This document shows, in pieces, positions 11,308-23,921 of a stretch of DNA of 64,000 bases. Position numbers and translations under genes: made by a program. The stretch is from Periplaneta americana (lineage: Eukaryota; Arthropoda; Insecta; Blattodea; Blattidae), in contig NC_091131.1 in assembly GCF_040183065.1 (NCBI RefSeq), forward strand, positions 11,792,300 through 11,856,299, read 5' to 3'. A model generated the notes under the pieces. It ran no database searches, was not told where the DNA came from, and saw nothing but the letters and a program-made list of their open reading frames with translations. The stretch's first letter is position 1. Every line of letters starts with the position of its first letter.

Positions 11308-14300
11308 GCATGAACTTACTAAGAATCCAACAATTTGATTTAGATGAGAGTTACATGTATACAAGAGTTATTTACGAATTAAACAACAAAATACTATGAA
11401 CTATTAATTAAACACTGAAATAAACTGTGTAGCAGAATTAAGCTAAAATACATAGAATGTTAATAGGCTATATTTCAAATAATATTAGATAATAGAAAGA
11501 GATTATTATGAGACAATTTTGAAAATACAGCACTATCAGGATGATGTCTGAAGGAAGAAGTAACAATGTAGTCAGTGATAGTTTAAATGAGTATGATTGG
11601 AGTGAAATGCTAATAAGGTTATCTTTTAAGCTGTTTTTAAAGGTGTTTGTTGTCTTGCAGCCCCTAATACTTTGTGACAAGGAATTCCATTGACGCGAGG
11701 TGGATACTGTAAAAGATGATGAATAACAACATGTTCTATGAAGAGGTATACTTAGCGTGCCACAGATAAGTGGTCTGGTATTTACGTCGTGGTTTGAGTA
11801 TAGATAAGAGAAACGAGACGAAAAGTAATTTGGTGTTGAAGTGTGCAGAATTCGAAAGAGTAAAGACAAAGTGTGGAAAGTTCTACGTTCTTTAAGTCTG
11901 AGCCACGAAAGACTTGCGAAGGATGGTGATATGTGGTCATATCGTCGGATGTTGCACACGTATCTGATGCACATATTCTGAGCTCGCTGTAACTTGACTG
12001 ACAGTTCAGAACTTAGATCACTTAACAAAACGTCACAATAATCGAAGTGCGGCATTACTAGGGTTTGTACTAGGGTAAGTTTTAGTTGCTGGGGCAAGAA
12101 GTTTCTCAAGCGACTCAAACAGTGAAGGGAGGAACAGATTTTTTTTTATCGTTTCTTTAACTTGAAAATTCCAACTTAGATTATTATCAAAAAAGAAGCC
12201 AAGATTTTTTACGACAGATAAATAAGGGATTAACATGTTGTTAAGGGTAACAACTGAAAGATTACTGTTATTAAGGGAGTTAACTAAACTAATAAGAATG
12301 TAACCAACAAACCTAGTACAATTCATGTTTCAGGAGACAGAAAAAGTTATTGGCGACATTTTAATACATCTTAACAGTACCTTTGCTAGATCACAACTGA
12401 ACTCCATATGAAAGGTTTACTTTTTAAACGGAAAATTGGCGTGCTGTGTCTAAACAACTATTATAATGCAGTGAACAATACAAAACCCGCAGCCATTAAA
12501 CTTCGAATGAACAGAGATTCCTTCAGCGACGTCCTTCATTTTGCATACGAACCTGCAGGCACATTAGTAAAGTAAACAACTGACCTCATTCTATAGCCAG
12601 TACTTCTTAAACCTGTAGCCATCTCTAGCCAATGTTTTGGTATCTAAACTTCTTTCCCTAGTGAGGATATAGGATAGTTTAAGTTTTTGTAGTGTGGCGA
12701 AAGTGTCTTCTTAAAGGCCTCCCTATACCGACGCGAAATATTCGCACCGGTGGCGAATGTTTCGCTTCGGAAAGTTGCTACTCTCTCAGAGTACATTGCG
12801 GTATATGAGTGTGCCCACACCGACGCGAAAGTATCGCCGGACGTCTGCGAATCTGCAGCGTTGAAATTTAGATTCGCCGCCTGCGCGGTTTTTTTCGCTG
12901 CCGCCGCGAAGTTTTTGATAGTGTTCTGTGAGAAATTGTAAGGAAACATCCAGTTTTATACGATTTATTCTAGAGGATTACAAGTAAGTAAGGGAAAAGG
13001 GCAATATGAGATGCAATCCAATTGGAATTTAATGAAAGTGGTAAGTTATTCACATCTTTAACATATTGTGACAGCTGCACCGGGGTTCGAACACGTGTCC
13101 GACAGGGCGCGCGGCAGACGAAACGCTGGTACGGGGAGCATCTGCATGCTGAGAGGGCAGAGGGGGTGTATTACGGCAACGCGGCGAGGGGAGGTTGCGC
13201 GCGCATCTGCTACCTGCCAAGTGAGGATGGAAGCAAACTGCTACGTGCGGAGTGAAGGGTGGGACGGACCCTCCCGAATCGTCAGAAGTCCGTCAAAGTG
13301 GAGATATCCAGATAATTCGAGAGAGCTATCTCTGGATACCCGCAGAAATTTCTCGTAACTATGGTTTAGTTATAAAAGAAGAAACGCGAGTGAACTTGAG
13401 CAGTTTATTCAGCCAGTCAGTAAGCCAGCGTTGTTACAGGCAGTGAACAGAGCAAGCCAGCCAGTCTTGTGTACCGGAGTTCGACTTGAGTGTGCGTCCG
13501 CAACTGTGTCAGCATCCGAAGGCCTGAGTTCGAGTGCAGTGGACCGCAGTTGGAGGGACCTGAGTTCGAGTGCAGCGGATCGTCTCTGAAGGTCTGGGGT
13601 TCGAGATTCTGTGAACGCGAGTGACTGAGCTAGAAGAACTAGCCAAGACAAACGAGCTGTGAACTGAGAACTGACAGTTCTGTATTGTAAATAGTGTTTT
13701 GTGAATATTACTTAAGATTAACAGTTCATTGTTGTTCGTAATAGTCCAAGTAAATTGTCATTGTCGTTTGTGGAGTGCAATAACGAACGCTGTGTTGCTG
13801 TGCGGAGAGCAAATCCCATTGTTGACGGGAGTGAAGTTAAATTGTAGAGAGTGAAGAGTTATTGTTGAGATAATAAAATTACATTGTTGAGTTGGAATAA
13901 AAGTTTACAATATCTTAAAAGAAAAATTCTAGCCTACATACGGCCTGTCTATAAGTAATGATTTCATATTCGCATTTTTGTTGACTTTTATCAGTCCTTC
14001 AGAATATCATAGCATTGCTTAGTACAGAAATGTATTTCTAGAGAACCTACCTATATAAACTTTGCGTCATTTAACATCTTACTAAGGTTTAATAGTTCAA
14101 AGTTAATAATTTTCTTAGTTTAGGAAAGGTTTCATTCTTAAAAGCAAACATGTAAGCCTATATTTAATAGCAATTTTTTTGCCAAAACAAATCTCATTCA
14201 TATTTTATTCCTATGAAATACTCTAGGAACTTTTGTATTAGCTAGTACAGAAGAGTTGTTTCGATAAACATAAATAGGCCTATTAATTGTTTTCATTAAA

Positions 14301-17300
14301 CCTTACGGAGTCGCGCTGTACCTCCTAACATTAGTACTCGCGTTTGGTGTCACTACAGCTCAATCAGTAATAAATAATCAATGTTTTGGACTTAGCTAAT
14401 ATTTTTATTTTATTATGCGATATTTGTCTACATATTTTTTAAATAAACGACTTGCAATTAATTTTTAAATATTAGATACATTATAGGATTGTTGTTTAGT
14501 CAATTTTCCGAAGAAAAGTCTGAACCTCACAAATGATACCAAGAAGGCACCACTTATGAGGCAACTAGGCCAGGAGATAATGGAGTAGGTTGGCCAGTTC
14601 CTTTCCCCCTCCATTTCATACATCGCCGAAAAAATTATCAAAAATCTACACCTAGCAGATACTGCTTCACACTTACACTTACACATAAACAGGATAATTT
14701 TATTCATTATACGCGAATGTCACTACTTCAGGGGTGCCACAGGGCAGCGTTCTGGGTCCATCACTCTTTATAATATACGTAAATGACCTATGCCAGGATA
14801 TTACATCAAATGTGAGGCTATTTGCAGACGACTGCATTATCTATAGAAAGATTAGAAATAATTCAGATGTAGATGCTATTCAAACAGACTTGAATAACAT
14901 TTACAACTGGGCGTTAAAGCATAGGATGAAAATAAATGGTTCTAAAAGTAAATCTATAACATTTTGTAAAACCCGAGAGGAAACTAGTCTTAATTACGAA
15001 TTCAGTGGTGTTGTAATTCCGCAAGAACAATGTTGTAAATATTTAGGAGTGTATTTAAACTCCAAACTTTCTTGGGGAGAGCATGTTGATAATGTTACAG
15101 GCAAAGCATGGAGGGCACTTCACTTTATTATGAGAATCTTGAGAAAGGCTAGCCCCAAATCGAGGGAAATAGCATATCTAAAGTTAGTGCGACCGTTAAT
15201 GGAATACGGAACTACGTGTTGGGATCCCTATAGAATATATCAGATAAATTCCTTAGAAAGAATCCAGTATAGGGCAGCTAAATTTGTTAAAGGTAAAAGA
15301 GAAGATGGGAACGATACGATAAAAGAACTTAAATGGGAAACTTTGGAAAACAGACGTAGGAAAACTAGAATAACATCATTGTATAGAGCACATCTAGATC
15401 AGAAAGCATGGGTAGACATAACGGCTCGGTTAGAAAAGCCAACGTACTATGGTAGGAACGATCATGATTTTAAAATCAAATGTAGGAAACAGAAAACGGA
15501 TGTAGGTAAATTCTCATTTTTAAATAGAACTATAAATGATTGGAATGACCTACCTGTAGCGGTCTTTGAGGGCTGCCCTTCCTTAAGGAGATTCAAAAAT
15601 AATTTAAAAAGTTGTGTATCAAGTGAAAATTAAAATTAAGGTGACATTTTACATTTAATTTTTTAAGGTGACATGTATTTATCTAGCCTGACGAGTTTAC
15701 TTCCTTGGTTTGAATTGTAAATTATTTAAAAATAGCGTGTAAGAGGGCCTTAGACTAGAAATGCTTAGTTTAAATGTAGTTCTGTTTATAAGTATGCATA
15801 AGAATGCAATTATTTGACTTATTTTAACTGTTGTATCAGTGAAGCGAGGTGAGTCAGTGAAGTTATGGTTTTACAGTGCAGTGAACAGTTCCGATCAGTG
15901 ATAATTTATAGCGTCAATGAAATGTGTTACAGAGTGTCAGTGAAATGTGTGCTAAAGTGTCAGTGAAATGCGTCATAGTGCCACTACAGGGAATGAGATG
16001 AGAGTAAAGTGAAAGACTATTGAAACTTATGTAGGACCTATACATAATTATGTAGGTTGTGTTGTAAAATTAGGTGTTTTATTTTATGTTCTATTATTAT
16101 TGTGTTAAATTGTATTGTGTATTCTTATTGTATTGTGTATAAAATTGTATATGTGTTGTAAATTGTATTATGTATTGTAAATTTTATTGTGTATTGCTTA
16201 TCATTTTAACTGTGTATTGTTAATATTGTATATACCACTGCCACCTGGTGCTTGCCCACTTGCAGTGTAAATAAATACATACTTGTGGGACAAACCCCTC
16301 CCAGATTTTAGACTTCGCATCATCTCTTGTCTTCCATATCTTGAAGGACGCATTATAACAGAATCAAAGAAAAGTTAGAAAAACGAGACAAAGTAGAGTC
16401 TCTTCTGTTTTCGAGATTTTGTTACGCACTTAACACACGTGTATTGCATACTATTTTTGCACGATCATATATTTAGAACTGCAAATACTGTATTAATTTT
16501 ATGATACTTTCTGCGTTGAGAGCGCATTTTAGTGAATGTAGCCATTATACATTCAAGGGAGTATTAGTTTGCTAAAAAGTTTAATAAAAGTCAGTATGGT
16601 TTTCTTTTTGTATCTAATGATGAAAAAAAAAACATGGAAAATGTGTTATTGAGGGGGTTTAGACGTATTATGTTACATTATACAGTAATAGAAACGCGGA
16701 CAATTAAAGTATGATAATTGTTTCCAAATGTGAATGTATTGATTTCACGGCACTAAAATGATTTATATCGTGTTAGGAGTTTGTTGAACGTACTCTCATC
16801 AATTCCTAGAAAATTGCTAAATGACCGAGAATCTTCCAATATCATCTCTCTCAGTAGGAATAAAAAATTATTAATAATAAAGGATCTTTTATTTTCAATT
16901 ATTTATATGTCCTGCGATGGTAATTCATGTTATGAGGGATTCTCTGAATATTCGTTTCATAGGTAATTTATCTTTTCAGATATCTTTAACTTCTTATTTC
17001 TGATGCACTTCTCTATTTTTCTACGTGGACTTCACTTTCTCACCCACACTTCTTTCTTTTTTCTATGTGTTCTCTCCTCCAGAGCTCTAAGTTCTTTGAC
17101 AACGTTTGCAACCGCAAGCACAACATCTAAGGCTAAATACTAGGTAACATCGTTCGCCATTTTGATTCTTTTCTTTTAATAATTTAATTAAATGTATTCT
17201 AATATTTCAGTTACATTTATTTTAATATTGTAACTATATTTATTTCAATATTGTGATTACATTTATTTTTAATTGCATTATTTATATTTTAATTACATTT

Positions 17301-20300
17301 ATTTTAATATTTATTATTACATTTCAAAACATATACGAGTAATTAAAACAATTTAAGCGATGGAAGTATTTTGTAAGCAGATTTGAAATCAGAGCAAAGA
17401 TTTCTGTATTAGCAGACAAGAGGATGTCTTGAGTTCTTCGTCAAGTAAAAAATACTCTTTTCTTTAACTCGCCGTAACTTGAAAGCCAGTAAAGATTTTG
17501 AATAGCGTGCAACTTTTAAAAGTAATTTCCATTCTTTCTCAACATTTCATTCGCTTTGATCCCCCATCTAACGTGAAAAATAAACAAGTTTACCGCTAAC
17601 CACTTCTGAAGATATAAATGTCTATTTTCAACAGATGACTTCCAAATTAGTATCTTTTTTTCCTCCGCGTTTTTAAAACAATTTTGATTTAAAAATTTCT
17701 TCCAAGCTTTCCTCAGACATTGACCTGCCAACCATAAAAATAACAGTGCCATTGATTGACTATCATAGGAGCTACGACATGATATTCCTCTGCATACGCG
17801 AAATTTGGTCTCCGTCAGCGCTGCGAATATTTCGCGTCGGTGTGGGGTAACTTGCGAATTTCGTTGCCGCTGTATACGCGAAATATTCGTCGCCGCCACG
17901 ACTGCGAATATTTCGCGTTGGTGTGAGGAGTCCTTAAAAAACTCTTCACATTTTAGTGTGAAGTAAAAGTTAATATGAAGTTTAGAAAGTAACACCAGCG
18001 AATAGGGATTATAAAGAATGGACACTGAGCGAATTTTCCTGTGTTTTGTTTCTCTGTGCGCCAGCGTTTAGTTCCAGCGTTTAAATAATATAATACATTA
18101 TAAAATTATATATCAAATTCGTTTAATATGTGTATATAATATAATATAATATAGGTATATATGGTTTCACTTCTCATAAGAGTTTTCTTTTTCCATTTTC
18201 AGCGCTATCAAATCATTACATATTTTAATTGTTGTTGGGGTCAACGTCTCAACTCTCATTATAAAGGAACTCTAGAGTCTAGGCATTACAGTTAATGACG
18301 GATTTATTATTTTATGGATCCAATTTATTTTATTTGAGTACATAATGTACCTAGATGTATTAATTGTATGTGTTATATTTCCGCTGTGTCGGCTGCTAGC
18401 TGGTGTGATGTCAGCGCCAACTCTAGGGAGAAAGCAGAATCTCACGCTCTAGCTGGCTTGAAGGTCATTGAAATCAGTCCGGCTACATCAAAGGTACCGA
18501 CGCGAAGTGTCCATTCTTTATAATCCCTATTCGCTGGTAACACCATGTAAGTATTTAAAAACACATTTTATACAGTGTGATGGACTGAATTACAATACGG
18601 TTAGAATTAACATTCATCAGGGACCTAATTATTATATTATAATGGATTATTTAGGTTTCAGTATTTAAGAGACCCAAAACCTTGAAAAGTGACCCAATGT
18701 AAGAAGTTCGTTTAGACCATGACCATCAAACATGCTGTTAGAATACCTGAGATTGCACAGTAAGGTTAGGTTCACAGATTGCTCATTTCGAAGAAAAGCC
18801 GCCTCGGCTGCAATAAAGATGTTCCCGTAATTTAAATAGGCCTATTCATTTACCAGGGCATTCGAAACGTAATAACAACATACAGTAGCGTGCAAATTAA
18901 TCCGAACAACATAATTACTTATGCAAAAACACTCAAACGGGATAAAAAAAAAAGGATCTAAGACATACCTCAGTAATCTATGTGGCCTCCCTTGTTCCTA
19001 ATAACAGCTCTGAGACGATTTGGCATGGATTCCACTAATTTCACACAAATATTCTTCATTTTTTCATCGCGAAACCATACACCAATGAGGGCAGAAATCA
19101 TCTTCTCCTTTGTAGAACAATCCATTTTTTGCATTCTTCTTTTGCAAATTGACCACAAGTTCTCAATGGGGTTGATGTCGGGTGAGTTGCCTGGCCAGGG
19201 GAGTACCTGAATATTCTTCTTGTTGAAGAATTCTGTAGTTTTTCGAGACGTATGGCATGGTGCCAGGTCTTGTTGGAACACACCTCTGCCATCCGGAAAT
19301 GATTTTTGCAGCTGGGGTACGATTCTGGTTTCCAATAAGTGAATATACTTGTCAGAATTCATTCCGTTGATAGGTATTAATGCTCCAGGCATTAATTATT
19401 TATTTAGGGGGGTATTTGGGTGATTGTTGGAGATGAGCTGCTGTTACTTTTTCGGATCCTTTCCCTACGTAAGAAACACGGTGGCCGTGGACCTCGAAAT
19501 GAGACTCACTCGGAAAAAAGTACATTCTTCCAGTCATTCACTGTCCAGTGTTGATGTAATTTTGCCCACATTAAGCGTTTTTTGCACATAACAGGGGTTA
19601 GCAGTTGCTTCTTAATAGGCTTACGAGCCCTTCGTCCAGCTTCCAAAAGCCTACGCCGCACTGTTGTGACGTGAATATTCGCCCCAGTGGTAGCCATTAA
19701 CTCGCGGATTAAGTCGACAGCAGTTAGTCTAGGATTTAATGTACTTTTCCTGACAATTAAACGATCATCTGCAGGTGAAGTCTTCCTTTTCCGGCCACAG
19801 TTTCCTTTTTTCTGGGGTGTGATGGATCCAGTCTCCCTGTATCGTTTTATGATCGAATTAACAGTAGCCAAACCGATGTGACATTCTGCAGCAATTTGCC
19901 TCTGTGTCATAGAAGAATTCTCTGCTAATGTTATAATTTTAGACCGTTTTCGTGGAGTTGTATCCATTTGTGAAGATGACAGAATGTACACAGGATTGCA
20001 GTATTAAGTCTTCAACACAACTGAAATGCTTATAAGTACAAAACGACAAGCAAAATGCCACATATTATAAAAAAAAATAATAACGACAGACCTTCAACAA
20101 TGGAATTACACGTACTACAGATGTCAATTAAAGCGGTATGAGCAGCTGTGAGGCCAACAATGACAGAAAATGTAAAAATATGTCGTGTTCGGATTAATTT
20201 GCACGCTACTGTAGTTACTCTTTCACACTACATTTATTTAGGTTATTTTTGGCATTACATACTTCAAATATGTTAGTCCCTTGCGAAATCCTTGGAAGAC

Positions 20301-23300
20301 GACGGGCTTCATTTACAGTATCATTTCTGAATCTCTCTCTCATTGATCGATCTAAATCTCTTTGGATGTCAGTTCTTAATTGAAAGCGAATGCTTCGTCC
20401 TGACTCGTTTTGCAATAGTTCGTTATGGTTGGACTTCTCTCTCACAAGCTTCTTGTAATGCCGTAAAGAACTGGATTGCATTTTTCCTCTTTCAACTTGT
20501 ATTTTTATGAAGCATCTTTGTTTATATCTACTGAACATTTTTAAGGCGGTATTACTTGATACAAATCAGAAACAGTCCCTATATCCACAAAATATTACTC
20601 CATCACGTACACGCAAGCGCTTCGCGCAACATATGGTTTGCTAGCTGTGGGCCGAGTGGGAAAGTTACTTTATGGACGCGTCTCGTAATTCCATTATTAT
20701 TCAAGGAATCGCCGCTAATAAAGAAACAGTTCAATCTATTCGAGTACACAAAACAGTGAGTACCTACCTATAATAAGATAATTTTAAGACTGAATATTCT
20801 GGTTATAATTTATTGAAAAATACATGGGTTGGATAAAAAGTAATGGCAACAGTTCGATATTTCTGACATGGCTTTATTGACAGAGGTACAACATTTACGT
20901 ACCTTCTATATAGTCGCCCCCCTTATTTATTACCTTTTTCCAAATGTTTGGAAGGCGTCGTACACCATCAGCGCGTCCATCTTTGTTGAAGCAGGAATTA
21001 GGAGAGGGAGAGACCGATTTATTAGCGAAGTGATATCTCCATATTTTTATTGCATGTATTCGCGGGGATGTTCTGGCGACTTCGTTAGAATTAGCTTCCC
21101 ACACAGGTGTTTCGTCACTTGTCAGCATCGGACAGATTTAGGGCCACCTTGTGCGTGATTATATATAGACACTCGGCGATGCGTAAAAGCCGGAGTTAGA
21201 CTGGACCCGTGGGAAAGATACTGCCAAGCTTGGGTTTTCCAAAGAACGGGGTTCTCCAAGATCTTCGAACTAATTAGATGTTGTGGGAAGTCCAAAAGTT
21301 TAAATTTAGAGATGACGTATTTCGCGCCCAATAAGAAGAGATCTTGGTTCAGCTTGTGAGGTCACTTTGGACCAATAGAGAATAGATTTTAGGCCGGTTG
21401 AGTGACGTAGTTTTTAACCAATAGGATAGTTAGTTTTAGCATAGGATAGGTTTTTATAAATAAGGGTGACGGGGAGCGGAGATAAACACAACATCTCATC
21501 GTGTCGGCGGCCCTACATACAGGGCACAATCACAACATCTCATCGTGTCGGCGGCCCGACTTAATAGTCTTCCTTCCGGCGAAGACTCGATAGATAGAAC
21601 GTTGTCACCGGCGAGACTACTCGTCAACGTTTAGGATCGTCGATGATAGTGCACTGGGCATAGTATTGAATTTATAGTATCGGACAGAGCTTATTTGGAG
21701 CTGCCATAGAGTCGATGCAGAAGTGCGACCAACGGTTGAATTATTAGTCAGCCGGAAATACATACTCTAGGGTTTACCAAGTGAATACGACAATAAACTT
21801 ATAGTTTTGGAGTTTACACTGCCTTTTATATAAGTAGCCGGCTTGGTATTATTCCCGACATCATCCTACACCACAACCGTACCTCGGCTACCCTGAGTGA
21901 ATCTCACGCAACACCGAGACGCCCCCACCCAAATGGTCTCCAACGTGGGGCCTCAATAACGACCACTTCACCCTCATTGTTGATGTTCCGTATTGACCGC
22001 CCTAAAGCACGGATAAGTTCATCTCTGGTATTGTACCGGGTCCCTCGCAGTGGTTCTTCCACTTTGGTGAAAAGATCGTAATCGCATGGACTCATCGGGT
22101 GAGTACGGTGGATGTTCCAGTAGTCCGCGTTTTCCGTCTGCCTTGGAGGTACAGCGTGGTGCAGTATTACCCCATCAATGTCATACGCCTCAATGAACAT
22201 CTCCTTCACAGCACTTTGTGTAGGGCGCAGGTTCTTTGGACGAGGAGAACCGGGATGCTTCCATTCATTTGATTGGCGTTTCAAGTTTGGTTCATACGAG
22301 CGGGTCCAGGTTTCGTCCATAGCGACGATTCGTCCAAGAAAGTCGTCACCTTCCCTTTGGTACCGGTGCAACAAGGCTTTCCCGGAACGCTTTAACCCGT
22401 CGTGCAACTGTGCGATATGGCAACGCTGCATCGCCACATGCTTCACGCAGTCCCTGAAAACATTCTTGTGCACTATGACCTCGTGCCATTTCAATTTTGA
22501 TCCAGGAACGTTGCTCTAGTTTTGTAAGGATGGTCTTAGGGCGCTCGCACTATCCCTATGAAAGTGAACGTTCTACACACTGCAGTAGATTGATGGAGTA
22601 CTGTCGCCGCTGGCTGCACTAACTCATCTAACAGTCCTTGTTCATGTCCACACAGCTGGCAGCTCTCGAACGCACCATCGTCACGTGACAGCAGTGTTGC
22701 CATTACTTTTTATCCAACCTATGTAAATAAATCCAAGTCATCGCAATATAAAAGAGTATGTAATTAAATTTAGCCCAATAATTAACATTCTTATTCAATA
22801 TCGATAATTGTTATATTTATAAAAATTCTCATGCCATATTTTCAGCGGTATTTCCAATGTCACTCATTCTGTGATGGTTAGTTAGCGACAGACTGCCTGC
22901 TAGGAAGAAGTTACTTAAGATTAATTGGAATTAATTTAATATAATATACTTGTGGACTTCTTAAATGCAAATACCCACCTATTTTTCCTACGGTTTTTCC
23001 TTTTCCCGTTACGGGCAGCACAAGGAATTTCCCATCAATGATGTAATTCGAATCAAGAATTAATAGTGGAATGAATACGTCTACTTCGACATGCTTGTTG
23101 GGTATATCGGCGCTGAAAGAAACACACAATAATAGTAATAATTTCCGATCCCTTTAAAAAGCAATTAGCCTACTTACTTCATGTATAACATTGTTTGCAC
23201 CGGTTTATTATTCAGAACTTACACACTGCTGGTATTATTTTATTCTCAGCAAATAGACAAAAATACAGGTCTAGTCGCTTGAGCCCATTTGGAATTATGC

Positions 23301-23874
23301 AGAATATGTAAGAATCGTTACGTAATATGACTAAAGATAAAAAGATATACAATCTTACTACAAGGTTACAAGGTTACATCTATGACCGCAATAGCACATT
23401 TCACGTTCTATTTTTCTCGCTTCTTATTTGGTTAGTCAGTACCTATAGATTGTGAAAAAATGAATATTATTTCATAAATGATTGGTTGATTGGCAAACTT
23501 ACTCGTATCAAATTACATAAGCACATTGACTTACAGCTGTTTCGGTGCTGTAACACTGTAGTAGGCTCTGAGGATGGTGTGAAGAAGCACCGAAACAGCT
23601 GTAAGCCACATGTGCTTATGTAATTAAACACGAGTAAGTTTGCCAATCAACCAATAATTTATATTTAAGTGTTAAAAGTAGTTTACGCAAGATTCAAGAT
23701 GGATTATTTCATAGACGAGATACAGACATACAATTACTCATACATTATGAACATTTGGCTTTCTAAATATTATATATATTTAATTAATTAATTAATTTAT
23801 TTATTTATTTATTATTTAAATTTAAATCTACAGAATAAAGAATATAATTACAAAACAAACAAGGGAAATAGAAA

Positions 23875-23921
<47 letters not shown>

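Noticed and set aside
13022-13651. Several 60-96 codon open frames in a GC-rich block
   Set aside because: The block is the solo LTR; the frames have no family resemblance.
22178-22519. Forward 113-codon open frame
   Set aside because: It is antisense to the mariner transposase remnant, which has clear family motifs on the other strand.
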